64,000 bases of DNA from Mycobacterium sp. Marseille-P9652 (GTDB lineage Bacteria; Actinomycetota; Actinomycetes; Mycobacteriales; Mycobacteriaceae), in the NCBI RefSeq assembly GCF_902652685.1, contig NZ_CACRUY010000019.1, forward strand, positions 23,311-87,310. The letters are read 5' to 3'. The translations under genes and the position numbers were made by a program. The notes beneath the pieces are model-generated. The model saw nothing but the letters and a program-made list of their open reading frames with translations, was not told the DNA's origin and searched no databases. Positions 44,235 through 53,069 of this stretch are shown piece after piece. Position 1 is the first letter of the stretch. Each line of letters begins with the position of its first letter.

Positions 44235-44272
44235 GTCGTGGAATGAGCCGATGAGTTCCGGAATGACGCGCA

Positions 44273-45913
44273 ATGGATGAATGCGCACGAACGTTCAGTT
44301 ACGACCCGCTGCCGTACGCGCCCGTCGTCCCGTCGATGCTGGCCGGGCTGGTCGCCGCCTATGGGGACAACGACTTCGTCGTCTCGTCGGCGGGCGGTGG
44401 GACAATCGAACGGATCACCTACGGCCAGGCGGATACTCGGTCTGCAGAGATGGCGCGGCGGTTACTTGGAGGCGGAGTCACCAAAGGCGTTCGGGTCGGA
44501 ATCCTCGCGCCCAACGGACCCGACTTTGTGGTCGCCTTCCTGGCTGCCACCCGGATTGGCGCGGTCGCGGTGCCCATCAACACCTTCTTTCAGCCGCCGG
44601 AATTGAGGTGGCTGCTCCGCGACGCCGACATCCACACCCTGCTATCGGTCGACTCGCTGCTCGGCAAGGACATGCTGGCGCGGGTCGCCGATGCTGCGGG
44701 TGAGTTTCCGGCCCCGGGTGCGCCCCTGAACCTCGAGCGACTGCCGCAGTTGCGCAATGTATTCGGGCTCGGCGCCACCGAGCGGCCCTGGCCGAGTGTG
44801 TGGCCGGAACCCGTGCCCGAAGCGTTTCTGCGAGCGTGCGAATCCACCGTCCGCCCGTCCGACGACCTGGTCGTCATCTACACATCGGGAAGCACCTCGG
44901 ACCCGAAGGGCGTCATCCACACGCACGGCACCGCGATCGCACACTCTCGCTTCGTCGCCACGCAGCACGAGTGGAAACCCGACGACCGGGTGTACATCCC
45001 GATGGTGTTCTTCTGGGTCGCCGGGTTGGTCTTCGGTCTGCTCGGACCGATGCAGACCGGCGCCACCATCCTCACCGAGCACAAGTTCGACGCCGGCGAC
45101 GTGCTACGCCTCCTCGAATCCGAACGCGCGACGTACGCAACGGGTTTCCCGCACGTGGGCCGGGCGCTGGCGAATCATCCCGACTACGCCTCCACCGATC
45201 TGTCGAGCCTGCGCGGGGGATACCACCAGGTCCTGCTGCCGCCGGAACTGCGAGCTGCCGATCCGACGCTGCTGATCACCCAACTGGGGATGACCGAAAC
45301 ATGCAGTTCGCACACCTGGTGGCCACCACACGAACCGGTGCCGGAAAGCAAACGCGGATCGCTCGGGGTTGCGGCACCCGGCTATCAGCACAAGATCGTC
45401 GATGAAACCGGCGTGCAGCTGCCCAATGGGACGGTAGGGGAAATCTGCGTGCGAGGCACGGCCATGATGCGCGGCATGGTCGGACGGCAGCGCAGCGACC
45501 TGTTCGACGACGACGGCTGGTATCACACGAAGGACGCCGGATATTTGGACGACGACGGCTTCCTGTTCTTCACCGGTCGCACCGACGACATGATCAAGAC
45601 CTCCGGCGCCAACGTCGCACCGGTCGAGGTCGAGGCGGTGATCGGCAACGTCGACGGCGTCCGGATCGCCTATGTCGTCGGCGTTCCGGACACGGACAAG
45701 GGCGCGCTCGTCTGCGCCGTGGTCGTGCTCAACCAGGGGCGGTGCACGTCGCAGGATGAGCTCGCGGCCGCGTGCCGGAGGGAACTGGCCGCGTACAAGG
45801 TTCCCAAGCGGTGGGTGATCCTCCTCGACGCCGATCGGCTGCCGTACACCACCACGAACAAGATCGACAAGCCCCGGCTGGTGCAGTTACTGACGTCGGG
45901 CGAACTGGCATGA
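44273..45913 (+). CDS. AMP-dependent acyl-CoA synthetase
   Basis: A 546-residue ANL-family ligase. The phosphate loop YTSGSTSDPKG is at 203-213, LGMTETCSSH and HTKDAGYLDDDGFLFFTGRTDD follow, and the catalytic Lys is likely 530 or 533 in NKIDKPRL. It would activate a carboxylic acid for the pathway. It is followed by the SnoaL gene, whose ATG overlaps the stop (ATGA). Confidence 0.92.
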   Translation: MDECARTFSYDPLPYAPVVPSMLAGLVAAYGDNDFVVSSAGGGTIERITYGQADTRSAEMARRLLGGGVTKGVRVGILAPNGPDFVVAFLAATRIGAVAVPINTFFQPPELRWLLRDADIHTLLSVDSLLGKDMLARVADAAGEFPAPGAPLNLERLPQLRNVFGLGATERPWPSVWPEPVPEAFLRACESTVRPSDDLVVIYTSGSTSDPKGVIHTHGTAIAHSRFVATQHEWKPDDRVYIPMVFFWVAGLVFGLLGPMQTGATILTEHKFDAGDVLRLLESERATYATGFPHVGRALANHPDYASTDLSSLRGGYHQVLLPPELRAADPTLLITQLGMTETCSSHTWWPPHEPVPESKRGSLGVAAPGYQHKIVDETGVQLPNGTVGEICVRGTAMMRGMVGRQRSDLFDDDGWYHTKDAGYLDDDGFLFFTGRTDDMIKTSGANVAPVEVEAVIGNVDGVRIAYVVGVPDTDKGALVCAVVVLNQGRCTSQDELAAACRRELAAYKVPKRWVILLDADRLPYTTTNKIDKPRLVQLLTSGELA

Positions 45914-46551
45914 CCGGGTTGGAGGCGCGGGTCGCCCGGCTGGAGGCCATCGAGGAAATCCGGCAGCTGGCGGCGCGCTACGCAGTGGCGTTGGACATGC
46001 GCGACTTCGACTCTCTGGCAAATCTTTTCGTCGACGACGTCGGTGTGCCGGGCAAGCGCGGCGGCCGCGACGCGATGCGCCGATGGTACGACGCAGAGAT
46101 GCGCCCGACGCTGCTGGGCAGCGCGCACGGCGTCCTCGGCCACGTCATCGACGTCCACGACGCCGACACCGCGAGCGGACTTGTCTACTCGCGCAACGAC
46201 TTGGAAACCGAGACCGCGTGGTTCATCGAGATGCTGGCCTATCTCGACCGCTACGAAAGACGGGACGGCCGTTGGTATTTCGCGCGTCGCACCCCGCTGT
46301 TCTGGTACCGCAGCGACATCACCGACCCGCCGATCGGTCCGCAGAAGGTGCGCTGGCCCGGCGGCCCGAGCGAGGACGGCTCGTTCCATGACGCGTTCCC
46401 GTCGTGGGAGGAGTTCTGGGCGGCCGACCCCGGACGCTTCGATGCGCCGGTACCGGCCCCCGCCGCCGTGGGCGAGTGGCTGCGTACCCTGCGCCGGGGC
46501 GCTGAAGCGCCGAGGGTGCGCCCGACCGGGCGCAGTGCCGTGGAGTCTTGA
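45910..46551 (+). CDS. SnoaL/NTF2-like protein
   Basis: A 213-residue SnoaL-like protein, longer than usual because of a C-terminal extension of about 60 residues ending in arginine-rich sequence (GAEAPRVRPTGRS). The N-terminal helix LEAIEEIRQLAARYAVALDM is typical. It follows a ligase by ATGA overlap and is followed directly by a dehydrogenase gene, so a dehydratase or isomerase role on a CoA ester is plausible. Confidence 0.82.
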   Translation: MTGLEARVARLEAIEEIRQLAARYAVALDMRDFDSLANLFVDDVGVPGKRGGRDAMRRWYDAEMRPTLLGSAHGVLGHVIDVHDADTASGLVYSRNDLETETAWFIEMLAYLDRYERRDGRWYFARRTPLFWYRSDITDPPIGPQKVRWPGGPSEDGSFHDAFPSWEEFWAADPGRFDAPVPAPAAVGEWLRTLRRGAEAPRVRPTGRSAVES

Positions 46552-47679
46552 ATGTCGAGCCATGCAATGGCGTTCGGATTCACCGACGAGCAGAACGAAT
46601 TGCGCCGCGTCGTGCGCTCTTTCTTCGAGAGCAGGGCCGACGAGACGCAGGTGCGCCGCCACATGGAATCGCCCCTGGGCTACGACCCGTCGCTGTGGGC
46701 GCAGATGTCCGACGAGCTGGGCCTGGTAGGGCTCGCGATCCCAGAAGAATTCGGCGGACAGGGGTACACCTTCGTCGAACTCGGCGTCGTCGCCGAGGAG
46801 CTGGGGCGCGCCCTGGTTCCCTCCCCGTACTTCGCATCGGCGGTACTGGCGTCGAGCGCTCTGCTTGGCTCCGGCGACCGCGGCGCCCAAGAGCGGTACC
46901 TCCCGGGCATCGTGTCAGGGGCCACGATCGCCAGCCTGGCGGTCACCGAGGAGTCTGGCCGCTGGGAGGCAGGCGCTATCCGGGCTCGAGCGCGCGAAAC
47001 GGCCGACGGCTGGATGGTCGATGGAGCCAAAGTCTTTGTCCTCGACGGCTGCAGCGCAGATGTGTTGTTCGTGGCGGCCCAGACCGATTCCGGATTGTCG
47101 CTATTCGCTGTGGACGGCTTCGAGAGCGTCGCCCGGCGCGCGCTGTCCACCCTGGACCCGACCAGGAAATACGCCCGGATCGAATTCACTGCGACGCCCG
47201 CGTCGCTCGTCGGTCGTGCAGGCGGCGCAGCGGCGGTGTTGCGGTCGACCCTCGCCCTCGGCTGTGCCGCGCTGGCCGCCGAACAGGTCGGCGGCGCGCA
47301 GCGTTGCCTCGAGATGGCCGTCGCCTACGCGAAGGCACGCAGGCAATTCGGCAAGCCCATCGGCTCATTCCAGGCCATCCGCCACAAGTGCGCCGATGTA
47401 TTCCTCGACATCGAATGTGCCCGCGGGGCGGCCTATTACGCGGTGCGGGCCGCTGCCGAACGCTCGCCCGAATTGCCGGCGGTGGCGTCGTTGGCCAAGG
47501 CGTGCAGTTCGGAGGCGTACGCCCGGGCCGCCGCCGCCAACATTCAGATCCACGGTGGCATCGGATTCACCTGGGAACACCCCGCCCATCTGTACTTCAA
47601 GCGCGCTCAGTCGTCGGGGCACCTGCTGGGCGACGCCTCCTTTCACCGGCGACTGCTCGCCGACGAGATCGGGATCTGA
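46552..47679 (+). CDS. Acyl-CoA dehydrogenase, FQ-type subunit without adjacent partner
   Basis: A 375-residue dehydrogenase with FGKPIGSFQAIRH and QIHGGIGFTWEHPAHLYFKRA, but neither FSEP (VTEESGRWEAG instead) nor GTSEIQ. It looks like the partner type of the heteromeric enzymes, yet no FSEP-type gene is adjacent; the orphan FSEP-type protein at 27886 is the nearest candidate. The ATG immediately follows the upstream stop. Confidence 0.86.
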   Translation: MSSHAMAFGFTDEQNELRRVVRSFFESRADETQVRRHMESPLGYDPSLWAQMSDELGLVGLAIPEEFGGQGYTFVELGVVAEELGRALVPSPYFASAVLASSALLGSGDRGAQERYLPGIVSGATIASLAVTEESGRWEAGAIRARARETADGWMVDGAKVFVLDGCSADVLFVAAQTDSGLSLFAVDGFESVARRALSTLDPTRKYARIEFTATPASLVGRAGGAAAVLRSTLALGCAALAAEQVGGAQRCLEMAVAYAKARRQFGKPIGSFQAIRHKCADVFLDIECARGAAYYAVRAAAERSPELPAVASLAKACSSEAYARAAAANIQIHGGIGFTWEHPAHLYFKRAQSSGHLLGDASFHRRLLADEIGI

Positions 47680-47684
47680 GGGCC

Positions 47685-48494
47685 TCAGAAATCCGTGCCT
47701 CCGTCGATGTTGACGGCCGCGCCCGTCATGAAAGCGGCCCTGTCGCTCAGCAGGAACGCGATCAGCTCGCCCGCCTCCTCGGGACGGCCGCCGCGGCCGA
47801 GGGCGACGCGCATGTTCCAGTCCGGGTTGCTCGCCAGGTGCGTATAGATCGCGTCCTCCAGCGCAACTCCATATTGCGCTGCCCGCTTGGCGCGGATGAA
47901 GTCGTTCACCTCGGTGTCGAACAGCCCAGGGCACACGGTGTTCACCCGGATACCGTCCGGGCCATGCGTTTTGGCGAGGATCTTGGACAAGGTCAACACC
48001 GCGGCCTTCAGCGCGTTGTAAGGCGGAATGAGGACCTTGGGCGCCCGAACGGAATACGCGGCCGTCGTCACGATGGTCCCGCCCCCATTGCGTTGCAGGT
48101 GCGGGATGACCGCGCGGCACGAGCGCACGGTCCCCATCAGAATCAATTGGTAATACCAGTCCCACGACTCGTCGCCGTGTTCGAGGAAGGGTCCCTGCTG
48201 CTTCATCGGTCCCGCGGTGACGGCCAGGCCGCGCAATGGGCCCAGGCTTGTGGCCGCGCGGTCGACGGCGCGGTCCACCCCATCGCCGGCGGCGGCCGCG
48301 TCGACGCCGATCCCGACCGCACCCACCCCGTAGTCCGCGGTCAGTCGCTCTGCGCGTGCCCTGGCGCGGTCTCCGTCGCGAGCCAGCAACGCCACGTTGG
48401 CGCCATTCGCGGCGAGCTGCTCGGCGGCGGCGAACCCGATCCCGGTCGTCCCGCCGACGAGGACGAAGTTGCGTCCCGCCACGCCAAGCTCCAC
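47685..48494 (-). CDS. SDR-family oxidoreductase
   Basis: A 269-residue SDR with VGGTTGIG and PYNALKAA (Tyr-xxx-Lys). The NNAG motif is replaced by VTAG, so it is a divergent member, possibly with altered cofactor site. It is transcribed toward the dehydrogenase with a 5-bp gap and has its own promoter region of about 150 bp shared divergently with the TetR gene at 48649. Confidence 0.86.
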   Translation of the reverse strand: MELGVAGRNFVLVGGTTGIGFAAAEQLAANGANVALLARDGDRARARAERLTADYGVGAVGIGVDAAAAGDGVDRAVDRAATSLGPLRGLAVTAGPMKQQGPFLEHGDESWDWYYQLILMGTVRSCRAVIPHLQRNGGGTIVTTAAYSVRAPKVLIPPYNALKAAVLTLSKILAKTHGPDGIRVNTVCPGLFDTEVNDFIRAKRAAQYGVALEDAIYTHLASNPDWNMRVALGRGGRPEEAGELIAFLLSDRAAFMTGAAVNIDGGTDF

Positions 48495-48648
48495 GCGCTG
48501 CCCTCGTTTCTGGCGTAATCGCCGACTGAGGCCATACTAAACAGCAGGACGCCATGTGTCGCAATGACTACTTTATGGCCGCCTGCGGCGTCTTCTCGGC
48601 CCACGGACGGAACACGGCGCGTCGTTTTGTCGCGTAGCATAGAGCGAC

Positions 48649-49260
48649 ATGTCGACGAAACCAGCCCCTGCCGAGCTCTTGTCGGACGGGGAATTCGATC
48701 GCCGGGACCAGATTCTCGAGGCGGCGAACGAATGCTTCACGCAGCTCGGCATCCAGCGCACCAGCGTCCAAGACGTTGCGCGCAAAGCCAACGTGTCGCG
48801 TGGCACGGTGTACCGGTACTTCGAAGACCGCAACGTGCTCATCGACGCCGCCATCGAATTCGGCGCGCAGCGGTTCTATCGCGAGGTCGCTTCGGCGATG
48901 GCCAAGAAGAACACGCTGGCGGAGCAGGTCGGCGCGATGGCGGAAACGCACGCCAGAATCCTTCTTGACCATCGGACAAGGAACCGCCTGATGGCCGACG
49001 ACGCCGAGCTGATGCGGCACATGATCTCCGACGGTGACACCGCGGTCCGGCGAACCACCCAGTTCCTCGAACCCTATGTGCAAGCGGCGCGCGAGCGGGG
49101 CGAGGTCGGCACCGGCGTCGATGTCGCCGCGGCAAGCGAATGGCTGGCTCGCATCATCTGGTCATTCTCCACCGTCAACGAGGCCCAGACGTTCGACATG
49201 TCCAAGCCCGACACGGTCCGGCGCTACGTCGAAACCTTCGCCATCAATGGGCTCCGCTGA
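48649..49260 (+). CDS. TetR-family transcriptional regulator, paralogue A
   Basis: A 203-residue TetR regulator with helix-turn-helix NECFTQLGIQRTSVQDVARK...VSRGTVYRYFEDR. It is very similar throughout to the minus-strand regulator at 51440 (shared segments FAINGLR, DHRTRNRLMADDAELMRHM). The two form duplicated TetR-SDR modules. An SDR gene follows after a 49-bp gap that holds a 23-bp inverted repeat, a likely operator of this protein. Confidence 0.92.
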   Translation: MSTKPAPAELLSDGEFDRRDQILEAANECFTQLGIQRTSVQDVARKANVSRGTVYRYFEDRNVLIDAAIEFGAQRFYREVASAMAKKNTLAEQVGAMAETHARILLDHRTRNRLMADDAELMRHMISDGDTAVRRTTQFLEPYVQAARERGEVGTGVDVAAASEWLARIIWSFSTVNEAQTFDMSKPDTVRRYVETFAINGLR

Positions 49261-49283
49261 CACCAGCCGGAAGCCGCTCAACT

Positions 49284-49306
49284 GAACAAACTATGTACTA
49301 TTGTTC
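49284..49306. promoter_or_regulatory. 23-bp inverted repeat (putative operator)
   Basis: GAACAA (49284-49289) and TTGTTC (49301-49306) are perfect inverted arms around ACTATGTACTA. The repeat ends 3 bp before ATG 49310, between the TetR gene and its SDR neighbour, so repressor binding there would block initiation of the SDR gene. The same GAAC/GTTC arm type recurs at 52203. Confidence 0.55.
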
Positions 49307-49309
49307 CCC

Positions 49310-50113
49310 ATGTCGGACGGCTTTCAGACGACTTCGATCGGTGGTCAGCACATGGACGGACGGACGTTGGCCGGAAAGCGGGTCGCGGTGGTGGGCGCAT
49401 CGGCCGGGATCGGGCGGGCATTCGCCGTGCGGGCCGGCAAGGAGGGCGCCGATCTTCTCATCGCGGCACGCCGACGAGACCGTCTGGAGGAGGTTGCCGC
49501 GGAAGCCGGATGCGGCACGGCGGTCAGTGTGGATGTGCGCGACGCTGACGATTGCGCGCGGCTCGCCGAGACGGCCCGCGAGACCCTCGGCGCCATCGAT
49601 CTGCTGTTCGTCTCCGTGGGCTACGCCCCGTTGCGGATGTTCGCCGACACCTCCGCCGGGGACTGGCTCGATGTGATGCAGACCAACGTCGTCGGTGTGC
49701 ATCAAGTCATCAAGTGCTGCCTGCCGGTGCTAGCGCCGGCGGCGATCGTCGGCGCCCTGTCCTCCGAGACCGTTGGACAGCCACGGGCCGGGTTGGGCGC
49801 GTATTCCTCCAGCAAGGCCGCGCTAGCGGAAAGCCTGAATGCCTGGCGCACAGAGCATCCCGGCTTCCGCTACTGCTGCGTCGCGGTGGGCGGCACCGTT
49901 CCGACAGAGTTCACCGCGGCGTTCGACCCCGAACTGCTCGGGACGGTCGTGCAGGATTGGGTCGCGCGCGGCCTCTTGCAGGAGACATTGATGTCGCCCC
50001 AGGATGTCGCCGACTTGCTGGCAGGGACATTCGCCAGTGCTTTGAACTTTCCCGCCGTGGGCCTCGAGCAGATCGTGATTCGTCCACCGTCATCGCCGCG
50101 ACGTGCGGTATGA
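49310..50113 (+). CDS. SDR-family oxidoreductase
   Basis: A 267-residue SDR with VGASAGIGRAF and AYSSSKAALAES (Tyr-xxx-Lys). NNAG is replaced by VSVG and the C-terminal half is divergent, so it is an atypical SDR. ATG 49310 directly follows the inverted repeat and would be nearly leaderless; ATG 49352 (MDGRTLAGKR) is a good alternative that gives the common N terminus. The downstream DUF427-thioesterase gene begins 22 bp after the stop. Confidence 0.85.
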   Translation: MSDGFQTTSIGGQHMDGRTLAGKRVAVVGASAGIGRAFAVRAGKEGADLLIAARRRDRLEEVAAEAGCGTAVSVDVRDADDCARLAETARETLGAIDLLFVSVGYAPLRMFADTSAGDWLDVMQTNVVGVHQVIKCCLPVLAPAAIVGALSSETVGQPRAGLGAYSSSKAALAESLNAWRTEHPGFRYCCVAVGGTVPTEFTAAFDPELLGTVVQDWVARGLLQETLMSPQDVADLLAGTFASALNFPAVGLEQIVIRPPSSPRRAV

Positions 50114-50135
50114 GGCTGGCGACGAAAGGACAGTG

Positions 50136-51416
50136 ATGACAACGCAAGTCGAATCGGCGTGGCCCGATTATCCCGATTACCGCATCGAGGCGACCCGCTG
50201 TCCGCATAGAGGTGAGGTGTGGTTCGGTGACGTGCTCGTTGCCGAGAGCGATCGCTGCCTCGTGGTGACCGAGACCGATCACCGCGACCGGTTGTACTTC
50301 CCCGACGCCGACGTGCGGTGGGAGCTGTTGAGCCCGTCGGAGCACAGCACGGTGTGCCCCTTCAAGGGTCGGGCAAGCTATTGGAGCTTCAAGGGATCGA
50401 ACGACGGTGTCCAGAACGTCGTTTGGGCGTATCGCACGCCGTTGCCGGAGGTTGAAGCGATCGCGGGACACGTTTCCTTCTATGACGACGTCCTGCGGGT
50501 GGTTGTCGTCGAAGACTGGCCGGACGGCTCAACGGTTCCGGTGCGGTTTCCCCTGTGGGGAGACGCCGCCGAGCTGTGCAGGATCATCGACGTCGAGCAG
50601 GTGACCGAAAACCTGTTCATCGGGCCCGCACATGGGCCGACTGAGCGCAATGTCGTCGAGGGTGGCCAGCTGCTCGGCGAGGCGATCGTGGCCGCGTCGA
50701 AAGCGCTGCCCGGGCAACGCGTCACATCGGCATCGATGATCTTCCTCAAAGCGGCCTCGTTCGACGCTCCCGTGGACCTTTCGGTCGACGTGCTGCGGCG
50801 GGGCAGGTCATTTTCGTCGGCCGAGATTCGGATCAGTCAGGGGGGCGTATTGCGCAGCGCCGGTCTGGTGCTCGCGGACTCGGGAGCCGGCGACGTCATG
50901 CGGGACACCGAGCCCATGCCGGACGTTCCAGGACCCGATTCGGCGGTGTCGTTTCAGGGCTTTGGGATGACGGGCCGCGAGATTCGGGTGGTCGATGGTG
51001 CCTACGACCCGGATCCCGATCGGGTGGGCCCGCCGATTGTCAACGCCTGGGTGCGTTTTCGCGATGCGCCGGCGACCCCGTACCTGAACGCCGCGTTGCT
51101 GGCCCAGTCGACGACGCATTGGACGATCGCTGCTGGCATGTTGCCGCATCCGGGGCTGGGCGAGGCGCGGGCGCATGCCACCTTGTCGACCGGGATCATG
51201 AAGGCGACCATTGCATTCCACGACGACGTCGACGTCGCGGACTGGCTGCTCTACACCAACCACGCCTTTTGGTCCGGACGCGGGCTGGTGCAGGGCGACG
51301 GCCGGGTCTTCGCCCGGGACGGACGGCTCGCCGCGTCGTACATGATCCAGGCGATGGTGCGTGAGTTCGCGACCGAGCCTGCAGCGATGGGCCGCGACAG
51401 CCGGACGGCGATGTAG
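50136..51416 (+). CDS. DUF427 - acyl-CoA thioesterase (TesB-like) fusion
   Basis: A 426-residue two-domain protein. Residues about 16-130 form a DUF427 domain (ESDRCLVVTETDHRDRLYFP...STVCPFKGRASYWSF), and residues about 150-420 form a double-hotdog thioesterase/TesB-like domain (LFIGPAHGPTERNVVEGGQLL). It would hydrolyse acyl-CoA; the DUF427 part may bind ligand or gate access. GAAAGGA lies 6 bp upstream of ATG 50136. It is in the operon of TetR paralogue A. A search should confirm how common the fusion is. Confidence 0.8.
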   Translation: MTTQVESAWPDYPDYRIEATRCPHRGEVWFGDVLVAESDRCLVVTETDHRDRLYFPDADVRWELLSPSEHSTVCPFKGRASYWSFKGSNDGVQNVVWAYRTPLPEVEAIAGHVSFYDDVLRVVVVEDWPDGSTVPVRFPLWGDAAELCRIIDVEQVTENLFIGPAHGPTERNVVEGGQLLGEAIVAASKALPGQRVTSASMIFLKAASFDAPVDLSVDVLRRGRSFSSAEIRISQGGVLRSAGLVLADSGAGDVMRDTEPMPDVPGPDSAVSFQGFGMTGREIRVVDGAYDPDPDRVGPPIVNAWVRFRDAPATPYLNAALLAQSTTHWTIAAGMLPHPGLGEARAHATLSTGIMKATIAFHDDVDVADWLLYTNHAFWSGRGLVQGDGRVFARDGRLAASYMIQAMVREFATEPAAMGRDSRTAM

Positions 51417-51439
51417 GGAGCGTGCCGTCGACTGATGCG

Positions 51440-52051
51440 TCAGCGCAGGCCGTTGATCGCGAACTTCTCGACGTAGCGGCGGACGGTGGCCGGCTTGGTC
51501 ATATCGAAAGTCAGACCCTGATTGACGGTCGAGAAGGAATAGATGATGCGGGCCAACCATTCGCTGCCGGCAGTGACGTCGACTTGGGCGCCGACTTCCC
51601 CGCGTTTCTGAGCATCGCGGACATAGGGTTCCAAGAATTTGGTGGTGCGGCGGACAGCGGCGTCGCCGTCGGCGACCATGTGGCGCATCAACTCCGCGTC
51701 ATCGGCCATGAGCCGGTTGCGCGTTCGGTGGTCGAGCAGGATTTTGGCGTGGGTCTCTGCCATCGCGCCCAGTTGCTCTGCCAGCGTTGTCTTCTTGGCG
51801 ATCGCCGCGGCGACTTCGCGGTAGAAGCTTTGTGCGCCATGCTCGATGGCCGCCTCGATGAGGACATCACGATCGACAAAGTAACGATAGATGGTGCCAC
51901 GGGAGACCTTGGCCATGCGCGCCACGTCCTGCACGCTGGTGCGGTGGATGCCTAACTGGGCGAAGCATTCGTTCGCGGCATCGAGAATCTGGTCGCGGCG
52001 GTCGGCCTCGGCGCCGACCTCCGCTTCGTTGATGACCGGATCAGTCAACAT
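51440..52051 (-). CDS. TetR-family transcriptional regulator, paralogue B
   Basis: A 203-residue TetR regulator almost collinear with the one at 48649; it differs mainly in the N-terminal tail and in the region from residue 130. The helix-turn-helix is SVQDVARMAKVSRGTIYRY. It diverges from the SDR gene at 52250 with a GAAC/GTTC inverted repeat between them. One ancestral TetR-SDR pair was evidently duplicated and rearranged in orientation. Confidence 0.92.
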   Translation of the reverse strand: MLTDPVINEAEVGAEADRRDQILDAANECFAQLGIHRTSVQDVARMAKVSRGTIYRYFVDRDVLIEAAIEHGAQSFYREVAAAIAKKTTLAEQLGAMAETHAKILLDHRTRNRLMADDAELMRHMVADGDAAVRRTTKFLEPYVRDAQKRGEVGAQVDVTAGSEWLARIIYSFSTVNQGLTFDMTKPATVRRYVEKFAINGLR

Positions 52052-52202
52052 CTCACTCCTACGAACCCAAGGGCACTGATCTCAGCTCTTCATGCTACGC
52101 GACGTGCGGCTTTGCGTCCGGAAGCCGCACCGCTCCCCGAGGACGGTCGTGTCGTGGCGTGTGCCACTAGGCAGGGGCAACGACCATCTGCAATTATTAG
52201 AT

Positions 52203-52225
52203 AATAGAACGGATATTGTTCCATT
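52203..52225. promoter_or_regulatory. 23-bp partial palindrome (putative operator)
   Basis: AAT.GAAC (52203-52210) is mirrored by GTTC.ATT (52218-52225) around GGATATT. It lies 24 bp before the TTG start at 52250 in the divergent TetR/SDR gap. The arm type matches the repeat at 49284, as expected for two sites of near-identical TetR paralogues. Confidence 0.5.
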
Positions 52226-52249
52226 GTTACATCGCGGCAAGGAGTGGTG

Positions 52250-53047
52250 TTGTCTCGTCTCGAGGACAGGTACGCGCTGGTTACCGGCGGAGCTCAGGGG
52301 TTGGGAGGGGCCGTCGCTGAGGAGTTGGCCGAACTGGGCGCCCACGTCACAATCGTCGATCTGAACGGGGAGAAGGGCCTTGAGCGGGTGGAGCGCATTC
52401 GCAGCAACTGCGGACGGGCCTCCTTCGTCAGGGCCAATGTGGCCCACCGCGACGCGATTGAAGCCGCCGTACACGAGACGGCGGAAACCGGCGGCGGCCG
52501 CATCGACATCTTGGTCAACGCGGCCCAATTCTTCGCGATGCCCAAGGCGCTCGAGCTGGTCACCGATAAGGATTGGGAGCTCTCGGAGGCCACCGGGCCC
52601 AAGGCGACCTTTCGGTTCATGCAGCTTTGTTTCCCGTTCCTCCGAGAGTCGGGGCGGGCATCGGTGATCAACTTCGTCTCGGGGTCCGCCCTCGCCGGCA
52701 TCGCTTACACCGCTCCTTACTCGGCGGCCAAAGGCGCGGTGGCCGCGCTGACCAAAGTCGCCGCCAACGAGTGGGCTCGACACCGAATCCGCGTGAACGC
52801 GGTGTGCCCGTTCGCCCTCACGGAGGCCCAGGAAAAGCTGATCGGCACCGAGTGGGACAACTACACGCGGACCGCGGCGGCCTCGCCCATGAAGCGTGGC
52901 GCCAGCCCCGTGGAGATCGCGCCCGCGGTGGCTTTCCTCGCAGGAGACGGCGCGGCCTTCGTGACCGGCACGGTGCTCCATGTCGACGGAGGCATGACCG
53001 AGCTGTCGACGGTGGACTACTCGCAATCGCCCGGAGTGTTTGGCTAG
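52250..53047 (+). CDS. SDR-family oxidoreductase
   Basis: A 265-residue SDR with TGGAQGLG and YSAAKGAVA (Tyr-xxx-Lys); NNAG has become NAAQ. AAGGAG at 52239-52244 leaves TTG 52250 at the best distance; GTG 52244 and 52247 are closer alternatives. It begins the plus-strand operon SDR - DUF35 - thiolase-like - dehydrogenase controlled by the divergent TetR paralogue B. It may oxidise a beta-hydroxyacyl-CoA that the thiolase-like protein then cleaves. Confidence 0.88.
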   Translation: MSRLEDRYALVTGGAQGLGGAVAEELAELGAHVTIVDLNGEKGLERVERIRSNCGRASFVRANVAHRDAIEAAVHETAETGGGRIDILVNAAQFFAMPKALELVTDKDWELSEATGPKATFRFMQLCFPFLRESGRASVINFVSGSALAGIAYTAPYSAAKGAVAALTKVAANEWARHRIRVNAVCPFALTEAQEKLIGTEWDNYTRTAAASPMKRGASPVEIAPAVAFLAGDGAAFVTGTVLHVDGGMTELSTVDYSQSPGVFG

Positions 53048-53069
53048 CAGTCGGATTCGCCCATAACCC

